Positions 8,940 through 18,106 of a stretch of 51,121 bases of DNA are shown one piece after another. Made by a program: the position numbers and the translations under genes. Origin of the DNA: Trinickia mobilis (GTDB lineage Bacteria > Pseudomonadota > Gammaproteobacteria > Burkholderiales > Burkholderiaceae). The stretch's first letter is position 1. Every line of letters begins with the position of its first letter. The notes beneath the pieces are model-generated. The model was not told the DNA's origin. It was given only the letters and a program-made list of their open reading frames with translations, and did not search any database. Where the stretch lies: contig NZ_JAFLRF010000040.1 of NCBI RefSeq assembly GCF_017315705.1, positions 5,267 to 56,387 of the forward strand, given 5' to 3'.

Positions 8940-9422
8940 ATGAAGTTGGACCGGATCGACCTTCGCATCCTGTCCCAGTTGCAACGGAAGGGCCGCATTA
9001 CGAATGTCGAGCTCGCAGACGCGGTCGGCCTGTCGCCGAGCCCGTGCCTGATTCGCGTGAAGCGGCTCGAGAAGGCCGGTTACATCGCGGGCTATGGCGC
9101 GCACCTGGAGCTCAGCAAGCTCGGCGACATCCAGCTCGTCTTCACCGAGATCACGCTGCAGGACCATCGCCGCGAAGACTTCGCCAAGTTCGAGGCCGCG
9201 ATCCGCAACGTCGACGAGATCGCGGAATGCCATCTCGTGAGCGGCGGCTACGACTATCTGCTCAAGTTCGTCACGCGCAGCGTCGTGCATTACCAGAGCG
9301 TGATGGAGGGCCTGCTGGAGCGCAATATCGGCATCGAGAAGTATTTCAGCTACGTCGTCATCAAGACGCCGTTCGTGAAGAACCATTTACCGATCGAAAG
9401 GCTGTTTCCGCTGACGGAATGA
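8940..9422 (+). CDS. Lrp/AsnC-family transcriptional regulator
   Basis: A 160-residue regulator with an N-terminal winged helix-turn-helix (RIDLRILSQLQRKGRIT...VELADAVGLSPSPC, about residues 4-60) and a C-terminal RAM ligand-binding domain containing SGGYDYLLKFVT. It is of the BkdR-like branch. ATG at 8940 is preferred; an in-frame GTG at 8916 would add eight residues. It lies between the aminotransferase and the semialdehyde dehydrogenase on the same strand, so it probably senses an amino acid or amine and controls these genes. Confidence 0.88.
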   Translation: MKLDRIDLRILSQLQRKGRITNVELADAVGLSPSPCLIRVKRLEKAGYIAGYGAHLELSKLGDIQLVFTEITLQDHRREDFAKFEAAIRNVDEIAECHLVSGGYDYLLKFVTRSVVHYQSVMEGLLERNIGIEKYFSYVVIKTPFVKNHLPIERLFPLTE

Positions 9423-9557
9423 GCGCCCGAGCAGGGCATCGGAACGGCGCGCGGCCGACAGATCGATAACGGCAGTTGGGCGGTATTGCTTCTTTCGAGC
9501 GGTATCGCCGGTGTTTTACATTTCGTAATCCTTATTCTTTCAGATTCAATTCCCGCC

Positions 9558-11039
9558 ATGCCGCTCACGCTCACTCGCCCCGAACTCTCCCGCTCCCACA
9601 ACTTCATCGCCGGCGTTTGGCAAGACGCCGCCTCCGGCGCCCGTCATCCGGTCAGCGACCCTGCCACCGGCATCGAGTTCGCAAGCGTCCCCGACAGCGG
9701 CGCGGCCGACGCCCAAGCTGCCGCCGACGCCGCCCACGCCGCGTTCGACATCTGGCGCGAGCGCACCGCCCGCGAGCGGGCACAGTTTCTCAAGCGCTGG
9801 CATGCGGCCATCGTCGCCAACGGCGAGGATCTCGCGCGCATCATCTCGCGCGAGCAAGGCAAGCCGCTTGCCGAAGCGCGCGGCGAAGTCGCGTATGGCG
9901 CGTCGTACGTCGAGTGGTTCGCCGAGGAAGCGGTGCGCGCTTACGGCGACATGATCCCTGCGCTGATGCCGGCCAAGCGGATGATGGCGGTGAAGGAGCC
10001 GGTCGGCGTCGTCGCCGCGGTCACGCCGTGGAATTTCCCGCTGGCGATGATCGCGCGCAAGATCGCGCCCGCGCTCGCGGCCGGGTGCACGGTCGTCGCG
10101 AAGCCCGCGGAAGACACGCCGCTCACCGCGCTCGCGCTCGTGCGGCTCGCCGAGGAAGCCGGACTGCCTGCGGGCGTGCTCAACATCGTGACGGCCTCGC
10201 GCGACCGTGCGCCCGCCGCCGTCGCGAACTGGCTCGCCGATCCGCGCGTGCGCAAGATCACGTTCACGGGCTCGACGCCGGTCGGCAAGCATCTCGCGCG
10301 CGAATCGGCCGAGACGTTGAAGAAGCTCTCGCTGGAGTTGGGCGGCAACGCGCCGTTCATCGTGTTCGACGACGCGGACCTCGACGCGGCCGTCGCCGGT
10401 CTGATGGCGTCGAAGTTCCGCAACGGCGGGCAGACCTGCGTGTGCCCGAATCGCGTCTACGTGCAAAGCGGCGTCTATGACGCGTTTGCGCGCAAGCTCG
10501 TCGAGCGCGTGGCGGCGCTGCGCGTCGGCCCCGCGACGCGCGAAGATTCTCAGATCGGCCCGATGATCAACGCGCGCGCCGTGGACAAGATCGAGCGCCA
10601 TGTGAAGGACGCGCTCGCGCACGGCGCGACCGTGCTGACGGGCGGCCGGCGTCTGACGGGCGACGGCCTCGAGGGCACGAACTATTACGCGCCGACCGTT
10701 CTCGGCAACGCGAACCGCGACATGGCGCTGTTCCGCGAGGAAACGTTCGGCCCCGTCGCGCCGCTGTTCCGCTTCGACGACGACGCGGACGTGCTCCGCG
10801 AAGCCAACGACACCCCGTTCGGCCTCGCCGCTTATTTCTATTCGACCGACGTGCGCCGCATCTGGCGTGTCGCGTCGCGCCTGGAGAGCGGCGTGATCGG
10901 CATCAACGAAGGCGCGGTGGCGAGCGAAGCGGCGCCGTTCGGCGGAATGAAAGAATCGGGCTATGGCCGCGAAGGATCGCGCTACGGGCTCGACGACTAC
11001 CTGCACATCAAATATCTTTGCCAAGGCGGGCTGGCTTAA
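9558..11039 (+). CDS. gabD: Succinate-semialdehyde dehydrogenase (GabD type)
   Basis: A 493-residue aldehyde dehydrogenase with the GabD signature: TPWNFPLAM, catalytic Glu 260 in SLELGGNAPF, and catalytic Cys 294 in GGQTCVCPNR, whose second Cys is typical of GabD. The C-terminus carries GGMKESGYGREGS. It converts succinic semialdehyde, or a close omega-oxo acid, to the acid. ATG at 9558. It is 32 bases upstream of the desuccinylase-like gene, likely one operon. It is only distantly related to the aldehyde dehydrogenase at 3386-4867. Confidence 0.86.
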   Translation: MPLTLTRPELSRSHNFIAGVWQDAASGARHPVSDPATGIEFASVPDSGAADAQAAADAAHAAFDIWRERTARERAQFLKRWHAAIVANGEDLARIISREQGKPLAEARGEVAYGASYVEWFAEEAVRAYGDMIPALMPAKRMMAVKEPVGVVAAVTPWNFPLAMIARKIAPALAAGCTVVAKPAEDTPLTALALVRLAEEAGLPAGVLNIVTASRDRAPAAVANWLADPRVRKITFTGSTPVGKHLARESAETLKKLSLELGGNAPFIVFDDADLDAAVAGLMASKFRNGGQTCVCPNRVYVQSGVYDAFARKLVERVAALRVGPATREDSQIGPMINARAVDKIERHVKDALAHGATVLTGGRRLTGDGLEGTNYYAPTVLGNANRDMALFREETFGPVAPLFRFDDDADVLREANDTPFGLAAYFYSTDVRRIWRVASRLESGVIGINEGAVASEAAPFGGMKESGYGREGSRYGLDDYLHIKYLCQGGLA

Positions 11040-11071
11040 AGCCGCTTTGTCTTCGTTGAAAGGACACCGAT

Positions 11072-12058
11072 ATGACGACCGATTCCACGCCGCGCGATCA
11101 CGCCGGCGCCTACCCCGTCGACCTCGAATTTCCCGACCTCAGCGCCTATGCGGCAGGCAACACCGGCATTCCGTACGTCTACACCTGCGACAGCGGCGCG
11201 TTGGGACCGCATGTGATGATCAACGCGCTCACGCACGGCAACGAAGTGTGCGGCGCGATCGCGGTCAAGGCGCTGCTCGATCTCGGCGTGCGTCCGCGGC
11301 GCGGCAGGCTCACGCTCTCGTTTGCGAACATCGACGCCTACCGCACGTTCGATCGCAGGGCGCCCGATGCGTCGCGCTATGTCGATCAGGACTTCAATCG
11401 CGTGTGGACTTCGGAAAAGCTCGACGACGCAAGCGCCAATTCGGTCGAACTGCGGCGCGCGCGGGCGTTGCGCCCTGTCGTCGATACCGTCGATGCGCTG
11501 CTCGACTTGCATTCGATGCATGAGAAGAGCGCGCCGCTGATCGTCTCCGGGCCGCTCGACAAAGGCATCGCGCTCGCCCGCGCGCTCGGTGCGCCCGCGA
11601 CCGTGATCAGCGACGAAGGCCATCCCGAAGGCCGGCGCATGCGCGACTACGCGGACTTCGGCGATCCGCAAAGCCCGCGCAATGCGCTGCTGGTCGAGTG
11701 CGGGCAGCATTGGGAGCCGTCGGCGGTGACGGTGGCGAAGGATTGTACGGCGCGGTTTCTGGTGTTGTCGGGGGTGGTCGACGAAGCGGATTTGCCTGCG
11801 GATTGGTTTGTGCCGAAGCCGGAAACGATGCGGGTGATTCGCGTGACGGAGCCGGTCGTCGCCAAGAGCATGGATTTTCGCTTCGCGGGTGCCTATACGG
11901 GGCTGGAGACGTTCGAAAAGGCGGGGACGGTGATTGGGTGGAGCGACGGCGAGCCCGTCGTCACGCCGTATGACAACTGCGTGCTCGTGATGCCGTCGTT
12001 GAGGCAGTTGCGCCCGGGGGTGACGGTGGTGCGGTTGGGGAGGTTGCTGGGGAGCTGA
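11072..12058 (+). CDS. Succinylglutamate desuccinylase/aspartoacylase-family zinc hydrolase
   Basis: A 328-residue M14-like zinc hydrolase. The first metal motif is THGNEVCG (His and Glu), the third ligand lies in DLHSMHE, and the catalytic Glu is in VECGQHWEP. The C-terminal part is the usual beta-rich domain. Family members cleave N-acyl amino acids such as N-succinylglutamate or N-acetylaspartate. ATG at 11072 follows AAAGGACACCGAT. As the last gene after gabD it may release an amino acid from an acylated intermediate; the substrate is unknown. Confidence 0.8.
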   Translation: MTTDSTPRDHAGAYPVDLEFPDLSAYAAGNTGIPYVYTCDSGALGPHVMINALTHGNEVCGAIAVKALLDLGVRPRRGRLTLSFANIDAYRTFDRRAPDASRYVDQDFNRVWTSEKLDDASANSVELRRARALRPVVDTVDALLDLHSMHEKSAPLIVSGPLDKGIALARALGAPATVISDEGHPEGRRMRDYADFGDPQSPRNALLVECGQHWEPSAVTVAKDCTARFLVLSGVVDEADLPADWFVPKPETMRVIRVTEPVVAKSMDFRFAGAYTGLETFEKAGTVIGWSDGEPVVTPYDNCVLVMPSLRQLRPGVTVVRLGRLLGS

Positions 12059-12060
12059 GT

Positions 12061-12252
12061 GCGTTCACGCGCGCCGAGAGCAGCGATCTGGACATCCTCA
12101 TTGACCCGGCACCGGAAACAACCCTGTTCGACATCGGGGCGATCCGTCACGAACTGCACAAATTGCTTGGCGTGTCGGTAGACGTGTTGCCCCCCAATGC
12201 GCTGCCGGACACGTTCCGGGCCACGGTGCTAGCCGAGGCTCGTCCCGTATGA
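12061..12252 (+). pseudogene. 5'-truncated MntA-type nucleotidyltransferase antitoxin remnant
   Basis: Sixty-three codons in one frame match the C-terminal half of MNT-domain antitoxins of the MntA/HepT system: SDLDILIDPAPETTLFDIG, then a KLLGVSVDVLPP stretch and an AEARPV end. The GSxxxG part of the nucleotidyltransferase active site and any start codon are missing. The fragment begins directly at the stop of the desuccinylase gene. Its TGA overlaps the ATG of the hepT fragment (ATGA), as in intact pairs. Not functional as it stands. Confidence 0.75.
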
Positions 12253-12317
12253 ACGGCAACCCGCAGCGCTTGGCTGACTACCTGGCGCACATCCTTGAAG
12301 CTATTGAACGTATCGAT
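12249..12317 (+). pseudogene. 3'-truncated HepT toxin remnant (first 23 codons)
   Basis: MNGNPQRLADYLAHILEAIE begins a HepT/DUF86 protein in the expected overlap with mntA. After about 23 codons the resemblance stops at the junction with the minus-strand hydantoinase-like fragment. The RX4HXY ribonuclease motif of HepT is absent. Confidence 0.7.
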
Positions 12318-12582
12318 CTCCGTCGTTCGCCACGATGCGCTGATCGAGCGCATCGAAAATCCGGTGCTTGATGAAGTACCGCCACTGCACCGGCACGCCG
12401 GCCAAAATGCGCGTGAGCGCGACGTAACGCTCGCGCGTCCATTTCGCTTCGAATGCGCCGCGGTAGGGGCCGAAGTCGAACGAAGGCGTGTGGCCGACAC
12501 GCGCTCGGCCTCGCGCTCGATAGGCAGCCCATAACCGCCCGCCCCGGCGCCCTCCAAGCGAATCACATCGCACGGCTTGACG
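12298..12582 (-). pseudogene. Hydantoinase B/oxoprolinase-like C-terminal remnant in two frames
   Basis: Reading leftwards from the ATPase stop, VKPCDVIRLEGAGAGGYG is the conserved near-C-terminal glycine motif of N-methylhydantoinase B/HyuB. Around 12480 the frame changes and a well-formed stretch with FEAKWTRERYVALT and VQWRYFIKHRIFDAL continues to a stop at 12298. The first part is recognised with good confidence; whether the second part belongs to the same gene is uncertain. The start and most of the gene are gone. It shares a breakpoint with the HepT fragment, so this is a deletion or rearrangement scar. Confidence 0.6.
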
Positions 12583-14457
12583 TCACACCACCGTCCGTTC
12601 GTGCGCCGACGGCACCTGCTGCAGCGCGACGAGATCGGCCTCCGAGCGATGGCAGAGCACTTCGGCGCCGTTCGACAAGTGCCGCTTCGCGGGTGCCGTC
12701 GTGTTGCAAAGACCGTCGACTCGCAACGGGCAGCGGCCGAGGAACGTGCAAAGCTCCGCGTGATCCGCCTTGCTGCCGATCGGCGGCAGCGCTCCGTGGC
12801 AGCGCTCGGTCGCCTCGTCGAGCCAGCCCGTGCGCAGCTCCGGCGCCGACGAGATCAAGAGGTCCGCGTACGGATGGAACGGCGGTGCGCAGAGCGCCGT
12901 GCGGTCGCCCGCCTCGACGCGATGGCCCGCGTACAGCACGACGATGTCGTCGCTGATCGCGCGCATCTTGCCGATGTCGTGCGTGATGAAGAGGTACGAC
13001 ACGCCGAGCTTCTGCTGCAGATCGGCGAGCAGATCGAGAATCGCCGCGCCGACCACCGTATCGAGCGCCGAGGTCACCTCGTCGCAAAGAATCAGGTCGG
13101 GCTCGGCGGCGAGCGCACGCGCGAGGTTGATCCGCTGCTTCTGGCCGCCCGACAGCTCGCCCGAACGGCGCGACGCGAGCGCCGCAGGCAGCCGCACGAG
13201 ATCGAGCAGTTCGGCCACGCGGCGTCGCGCCTTGTCGCCCTTCACCCCGTGATAGAACGCGAGCGGCCGCGACAGAATCTGCTCGACCGTATGCACCGGG
13301 TTCAGCGCGGTGTCGGCGTTCTGGAACACGATCTGGATGCGCCGGAATTGCTCCTTCGTGCGCTGTCCGAGCCGCGCGGGCATCGCTTCGCCGTCCAGCA
13401 GCAACTGGCCGCCCGCCACCGGCACGAGCCCCGCGATCACTTTCGCGAGCGTCGTCTTGCCGGAGCCCGATTCGCCGATCACGCCGACCGTCTTGCCGTG
13501 CGGGATCACGAGATCGACGTCGTCGAGAATGCGCGCGGCGGGCAGCCCCTTCGCGTCGGTCTTGCCGTAGCCCGCAACGAGGCGCTTCACTTCGAGCAGC
13601 GGGCGCTGCTTCGCAGCCGCATCGGCGGTGACGGCGGATGCCGCCGGCCCCCGCGCACCGCGCAGTGCCGGCGTCACCGCGGCGATCAGGCTTTGCGTGT
13701 AGGGATGCTCGGGCGCATGGAGGATCTGCCCGGTGCTGCCCGCTTCGCGAATCCGGCCATCGCTCAACACCACGATGCGGTCGGCCATCTGCGCGACCAC
13801 CGCCAGATCGTGCGACACGTAGACCGCCGTCGTGCCCAGTTCTTTCACGACGCGCTTGAACGCCTGCAGCACGTCGATCTGCGTGGTGACGTCGAGCGCG
13901 GTGGTCGGCTCGTCGAGAATCACGAGTTCAGGATCGGTGATCAGCGCCATCGCGGCCAGCAGGCGCTGCAACTGACCGCCCGACACCTGGTGCGGATAGC
14001 GCTTGCCGATCTTCTCCGGCTCCGGCAGCGCGAGGGCGCGGAACAGCTCGACCGCCTTCGCCTGCGCAGCGGTCTTCGTCAGCGTGCCGTGAATCAGCGC
14101 GCTTTCGATCACCTGATCCATGATCGAGCGCGCCGGGTTGAACGCCGCCGCCGCGCTCTGCGCGATGTACGCGACCTTGCGGCCGCGCAGCGAGGCGAGC
14201 TGCGCGGGCGAAAGCGAACGCACGTCGGAGTCGCCGACGCGGATCGAGCCGCCCGCGATGCGGCAGCCGCGCCGCGCGTGCCCCATCAGCGAAAGCGCGA
14301 TCGTCGTCTTGCCCGAGCCCGATTCGCCGATCAGCGCGAGCACTTCGCCGCGCGCGACGGTGAAATCGATGTCGTACACGATCGTCGTCTCGGGGCGGCC
14401 CTCGCTGCTTCCCACCACGCGCAGCCCGCGGACTTCGACGAGGTTGCTTGAATTCAT
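12583..14457 (-). CDS. ABC transporter, double ATP-binding protein (DppD-DppF type)
   Basis: A 624-residue protein with two ABC ATPase domains. The first has Walker A GESGSGKTT (residues 44-52), signature VSGGQLQRLL and Walker B ELVILDEPTTALD. The second repeats these as GESGSGKTT, LSGGQKQRIN and DLILCDEVTSALD (Asp-Glu-Val instead of Asp-Glu-Pro). Oligopeptide-binding-type C-terminal extensions follow each domain, the last with a cysteine-containing CTFLGRCPLR. ATG at 14457. It overlaps or abuts the permease gene, whose stop is at 14459-14461. It energises uptake of a peptide-like solute. Confidence 0.92.
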   Translation of the reverse strand: MNSSNLVEVRGLRVVGSSEGRPETTIVYDIDFTVARGEVLALIGESGSGKTTIALSLMGHARRGCRIAGGSIRVGDSDVRSLSPAQLASLRGRKVAYIAQSAAAAFNPARSIMDQVIESALIHGTLTKTAAQAKAVELFRALALPEPEKIGKRYPHQVSGGQLQRLLAAMALITDPELVILDEPTTALDVTTQIDVLQAFKRVVKELGTTAVYVSHDLAVVAQMADRIVVLSDGRIREAGSTGQILHAPEHPYTQSLIAAVTPALRGARGPAASAVTADAAAKQRPLLEVKRLVAGYGKTDAKGLPAARILDDVDLVIPHGKTVGVIGESGSGKTTLAKVIAGLVPVAGGQLLLDGEAMPARLGQRTKEQFRRIQIVFQNADTALNPVHTVEQILSRPLAFYHGVKGDKARRRVAELLDLVRLPAALASRRSGELSGGQKQRINLARALAAEPDLILCDEVTSALDTVVGAAILDLLADLQQKLGVSYLFITHDIGKMRAISDDIVVLYAGHRVEAGDRTALCAPPFHPYADLLISSAPELRTGWLDEATERCHGALPPIGSKADHAELCTFLGRCPLRVDGLCNTTAPAKRHLSNGAEVLCHRSEADLVALQQVPSAHERTVV

Positions 14458-14458
14458 C

Positions 14459-15307
14459 TCAAACCTCCGCCACGCGACGCACGCGCAGGCGCTTGCCGCC
14501 ACGCAGGCCGTCGATCAGCAGATTGACGCCGACCGTCAGGATCGCAATCGCGATGGCCGGCATCAGCACGACGGGCGCGCCGTCGCCGAGCCCGGCGATG
14601 TTCTCGCGCACGAGCGAGCCGAGGTCCGCATACGGCGGCTGCACGCCGAGGCCGAGGAAGCTCAGGCTGGAGAGCAGCAGCACGACGAACACGAAGCGCA
14701 GGCCGAGATCGGCGAGCATCGGATGCAGCATGTTCGGGAGGATCTCGACGCAGCAGATGTAGATCGCGCTCTCGCCGCGCACCTTCGCGACCTGCACGTA
14801 TTCGAGCTGGCTGATGTTCACCGCCAGCGAACGCGCGATGCGGTACGCGCCGGGCGTGTAGCTGATGCCGGCGGTCAGCACCAGAAGCGTCAGCGACGAG
14901 CCGAACGCGGCCACGATCATCAGCGCGAACATCTTGGTCGGGATCGAGCTGACGGCGTCGAGCACGCGGCTCATCGTCTCGTCGACCGCGCGCCCCGCGA
15001 CCGCGGAGAGCAGGCCGAGGCCCGTGCCGGCCACCGCGGCGAACAGCGCCGCGGTGAGCGCGAGCAGCACCGTCAAGCGCGTGCCGTACATGATGCGGCT
15101 CAGCATGTCGCGGCCGAGATAGTCGGAGCCGAGCGGCAGCTTCGCGGAGAACGGGGCGAACACGTCGGGCGTGACGATCTCGCCGACCGCATGCGGCGCA
15201 AGCCACGGGCCGAACACCGCGACGAACAACGCGGCGGCGACCATCGCAAGGCCGATCCAGCCGCTCGCCGACAGCGACGGCGCACGCCGTGGGGGTTGTC
15301 GTCTCAT
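14459..15307 (-). CDS. ABC transporter permease, DppC/OppC type
   Basis: A 282-residue inner-membrane permease. An N-terminal helix (GLAMVAAALFVAVFG) is followed by the periplasmic LGSDYLGRDMLSRIMYGTR stretch typical of DppC. The EAA-type loop (AKVRGESAIYICCVEILPN) contacts the ATPase. About six membrane segments. Its ATG at 15307 overlaps the stop of the upstream permease by four bases. It pairs with the DppB-like permease to form the channel. Confidence 0.92.
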   Translation of the reverse strand: MRRQPPRRAPSLSASGWIGLAMVAAALFVAVFGPWLAPHAVGEIVTPDVFAPFSAKLPLGSDYLGRDMLSRIMYGTRLTVLLALTAALFAAVAGTGLGLLSAVAGRAVDETMSRVLDAVSSIPTKMFALMIVAAFGSSLTLLVLTAGISYTPGAYRIARSLAVNISQLEYVQVAKVRGESAIYICCVEILPNMLHPMLADLGLRFVFVVLLLSSLSFLGLGVQPPYADLGSLVRENIAGLGDGAPVVLMPAIAIAILTVGVNLLIDGLRGGKRLRVRRVAEV

Positions 15308-16257
15308 GTCCGCAGCCTCGGGTTGGAGATGATCGCGCACAGGTCCGCGAGCAGCACGAGGATCAGATAGCCGAGGCAGAACAGCAGCGTGCACGCCTGC
15401 ACGAGCGGCAGGTCGCGGTTGCTGACCGCGTCGACCATGAGCCGCGCGAGCCCCGGATAGTTGTAGATCGTCTCGACGATGATCACGCCGCCGAGCAGGT
15501 ACGACAGGCTCAGCGCCACGGCATTGGCGATCGGGCCGATCGCGTTCGGCAGCGCGTGCAGCAGCACGACGCGCGCGGGGCTTGCGCCCTTGAGCACCGC
15601 CATCTCGACATACGACGACCCGAGTTGCTCGATCACGGCGGCACGCGTCATCCGGGCCATCTGCGCGATGATCACGCAGCACAGCGTGATCACCGGCATC
15701 GCATAGGCGCGCATGAAGTGATCGAAGCTGTCGATTTCGCCGCCGTACGAGAGCGCCGAGAGCCAGTGCAGCTTCACCGCGAAGATCAGCACCGCGAACG
15801 TCGCGACCAGGAACTCGGGCGTCGCGACCAGCGAGAGCGTGCCGAGGCTCACGATCCGGTCGAGCACCGAGCCGCGCTTGACCGCCGCGAGGATGCCGAG
15901 CGAGATCGCGACCGGCACCGACACGAGCGTCGTGATCGCCGCGAGCGACAGCGATTTCGGCAAGCGCCCGGCGATCAATTCGCTCACCGGCATGTCGTTC
16001 GACAGCGACTGCCCGAAGTTGCCGTGCGCGAGGCCGATGAGCCAGTGCACATAGCGCAGGTACGCGGGCTGGTCGAGGCCGAACTGCAGTCGCAGCGCGG
16101 CGAGCGTTTCCGGCGTCGCGGCCTGGCCGAGCGCCTGTTGCGCGGCGTCGCCCGGCAGCAGGTTGGTGATCGTGAAGATGATCATCGACACGATCAGCAA
16201 CGTCAGCAGCGTGAGCAGAAATCGCCGCGCAATCAGCGCGGCTATCGTGGCGTTCAT
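15304..16257 (-). CDS. ABC transporter permease, DppB/OppB type
   Basis: A 317-residue permease. The N-terminal helix RRFLLTLLTLLIVSMIIF is followed by LLPGDAAQQ and a periplasmic region typical of DppB. The EAA-type loop reads VLKGASPARVVLLHALPNA. It starts with ATG at 16257 after a TTAGGAG site and overlaps the next permease by four bases. Upstream, 29 bases separate it from the binding-protein gene. Confidence 0.92.
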   Translation of the reverse strand: MNATIAALIARRFLLTLLTLLIVSMIIFTITNLLPGDAAQQALGQAATPETLAALRLQFGLDQPAYLRYVHWLIGLAHGNFGQSLSNDMPVSELIAGRLPKSLSLAAITTLVSVPVAISLGILAAVKRGSVLDRIVSLGTLSLVATPEFLVATFAVLIFAVKLHWLSALSYGGEIDSFDHFMRAYAMPVITLCCVIIAQMARMTRAAVIEQLGSSYVEMAVLKGASPARVVLLHALPNAIGPIANAVALSLSYLLGGVIIVETIYNYPGLARLMVDAVSNRDLPLVQACTLLFCLGYLILVLLADLCAIISNPRLRT

Positions 16258-16286
16258 CGCACGGGACTCCTAAGACTAAGACTAGT

Positions 16287-17858
16287 TCACGCTTCCCACC
16301 AGACGTGCTCCGCAAACGAAAAGCCCATCATGCCGCCGGTCGGAATCGAGCCGAGGCCCTTCAGGTGCTTGTCGTAGCCGTCGAGCAGGCTGATGAACGC
16401 CGGGATGCCGATGCCGCCTTCGTTGCTGACGAGCACCTGCATGTCCGCGTACATCTGCTTGCGCTTGGCGTCGTCGGTTTCGGCGCGCGCGGCGAGCAGC
16501 AACTGGTCGAACTTCGGGTTCCTCCATCCCGACTCGTTCCACGGCGCGTCGGATTTGAAGAACTGCGTGAACAGCACGTCGGCGCTCGGACGCGGGTTGA
16601 TGCTGCCGAAGCCGAGCGGATGCTTCATCCAGTGGTTCGACCAGTAGCCGTCGGGCGGCACGCGGTTCACCTGAATATTCGCGCCGATTTTCTGGCCCGA
16701 CAACTGCAGCATCTCGGCCATCTCGATCGAACCGTTCGCGTCGGACGTCGCGTAGATCGGCGGCAGCGTGATGCCGAGCGCACCCGCCTTCTGCAGCAGG
16801 AACTTCGCCTTGTCCGGATCGTACGGGCGCTGCGGCAGGCCCGCGAAGTAGTAGCGGTGTCCCGGCGGAATCGGCTGGTCGTTGCCGATCGCCGCGAAGC
16901 CGCGGAACACGGCCGAGCGGATCTGCTCGCGGTCGAACAGGTACTTCATGCCCATCACGAAGTCCGGGTTGCCGGTGAGCGAGTTGTCGCGGCGCATGAT
17001 GAGGTCGGTGTAGAGGCCCGACTTCGTCTCCTGGATCGCGTAGCCCGGCGTCGAGTTCACGCGCTGTGTCGCGCGCGGATCGACCGCGCTGATCAGGTGC
17101 ACGTCGCCCGAGAGCAGCGCATTGACGCGCGCCGCGTCGTCGCCGATGCCGATCAGCTCGACCTGGTCGAGATACGGCTTGCCCGGGCGCCAGTAGTTGT
17201 CGTTGCGCACGCCGATCGTCGTCACGCCGGGCTTGAACGTCTTGAGCTTGTACGGGCCCGTGCCGACCGCCGTCGTGAAATCGGCCGTGCCGTCCTTGAC
17301 GATCACGAGCTGCGGCGTCGCGAGAATCGCGGGCAGGTCGGCGTTCGGCGACGTGAGCGTGATCGTCACTTCGTCCGGGCCGGTCGGCTTGATGTCGGCG
17401 AACTGGTCGGCCACCGACTTCAGCTTCGACGCCGTCGCCGGGTTCTTGTGGCGCATCAGCGAGTAGGCGACGTCGGCCGGCGTCAGCGACTTGCCGTCAT
17501 GGAACGTGACGCCCTTCCTGAGCTTGATGACCCACGTCTTCGCGTCGGCCGACGTAAACGTTTCGGCGAGCGCGGGCTGCGGCGTCAGGCTGCCGTCGAA
17601 CTGCGCGAGGCCGCTGTAGAACATGAAGAAGCGGATGTAGTCGGCGCCCGTCGAGCCCTTGGCCGGGTCGAGCGTATCGGCGGTCGAGCTCGATTCGTAG
17701 GCGACGCGGATCTTGCCGCCTTTCTTCGGCGTATCGGCGAGCGCGCGCTGCGCCACGCCCATGAGACCGCCGCCCGTGGCCAGCATGCCTCCCGCCGCCA
17801 GTACACGCATCATGTCGCGGCGGCTGAAACCACCGTGTTTGATTTCGTCGTCGTTCAT
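16287..17858 (-). CDS. ABC transporter substrate-binding protein, oligopeptide/dipeptide type, Tat-exported
   Basis: A 523-residue SBP_bac_5 family protein. The N-terminus has a twin-arginine signal (GGFSRRDMMRVLAAGG), then a hydrophobic stretch and ALADTPKKGG at the likely cleavage site. The mature part has the family features DTLDPAKGSTGADY and VTFHDGKSLTPADVAYS. ATG at 17858 follows AAGGAGCAGTTCC. It is the first gene of the four-gene importer operon. The solute could be a di- or oligopeptide, glutathione or another peptide-like compound; the hydantoinase remnant at the operon end hints at an amino-acid derivative. Confidence 0.9.
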   Translation of the reverse strand: MNDDEIKHGGFSRRDMMRVLAAGGMLATGGGLMGVAQRALADTPKKGGKIRVAYESSSTADTLDPAKGSTGADYIRFFMFYSGLAQFDGSLTPQPALAETFTSADAKTWVIKLRKGVTFHDGKSLTPADVAYSLMRHKNPATASKLKSVADQFADIKPTGPDEVTITLTSPNADLPAILATPQLVIVKDGTADFTTAVGTGPYKLKTFKPGVTTIGVRNDNYWRPGKPYLDQVELIGIGDDAARVNALLSGDVHLISAVDPRATQRVNSTPGYAIQETKSGLYTDLIMRRDNSLTGNPDFVMGMKYLFDREQIRSAVFRGFAAIGNDQPIPPGHRYYFAGLPQRPYDPDKAKFLLQKAGALGITLPPIYATSDANGSIEMAEMLQLSGQKIGANIQVNRVPPDGYWSNHWMKHPLGFGSINPRPSADVLFTQFFKSDAPWNESGWRNPKFDQLLLAARAETDDAKRKQMYADMQVLVSNEGGIGIPAFISLLDGYDKHLKGLGSIPTGGMMGFSFAEHVWWEA

Positions 17859-18106
17859 GGAACTGCTCCTTGTACCCGGGGAAGGGTGAACACAGATTGT
17901 TTCGAGCATCCTTTTCGTATCGCTTGGCACACGGGTCCCGCACATCGCCCCGCCATGGACAACGCCCGGGAGCCGCGTGTTGATTGAAATTTAAGCACCG
18001 CAAAATTGTCGGAATGTCCCGATTCGGGGTCTTGCGCGATCGAAACGCGTCGTTTTGGTGGCGCTGCACAGCACGAATTGCTGTCGCGGTTCCTGGAGGG
18101 CGTGGG

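Noticed and set aside
9546-11024. 492-codon minus-strand frame opposite gabD
   Set aside because: Antisense shadow; the plus strand carries intact catalytic Glu and Cys.
12577-14451. Uninterrupted 624-codon plus-strand frame opposite the ABC ATPase gene
   Set aside because: Antisense shadow of a high-GC gene; Arg/His-rich composition, no domain, while the minus strand shows two complete ABC domains.
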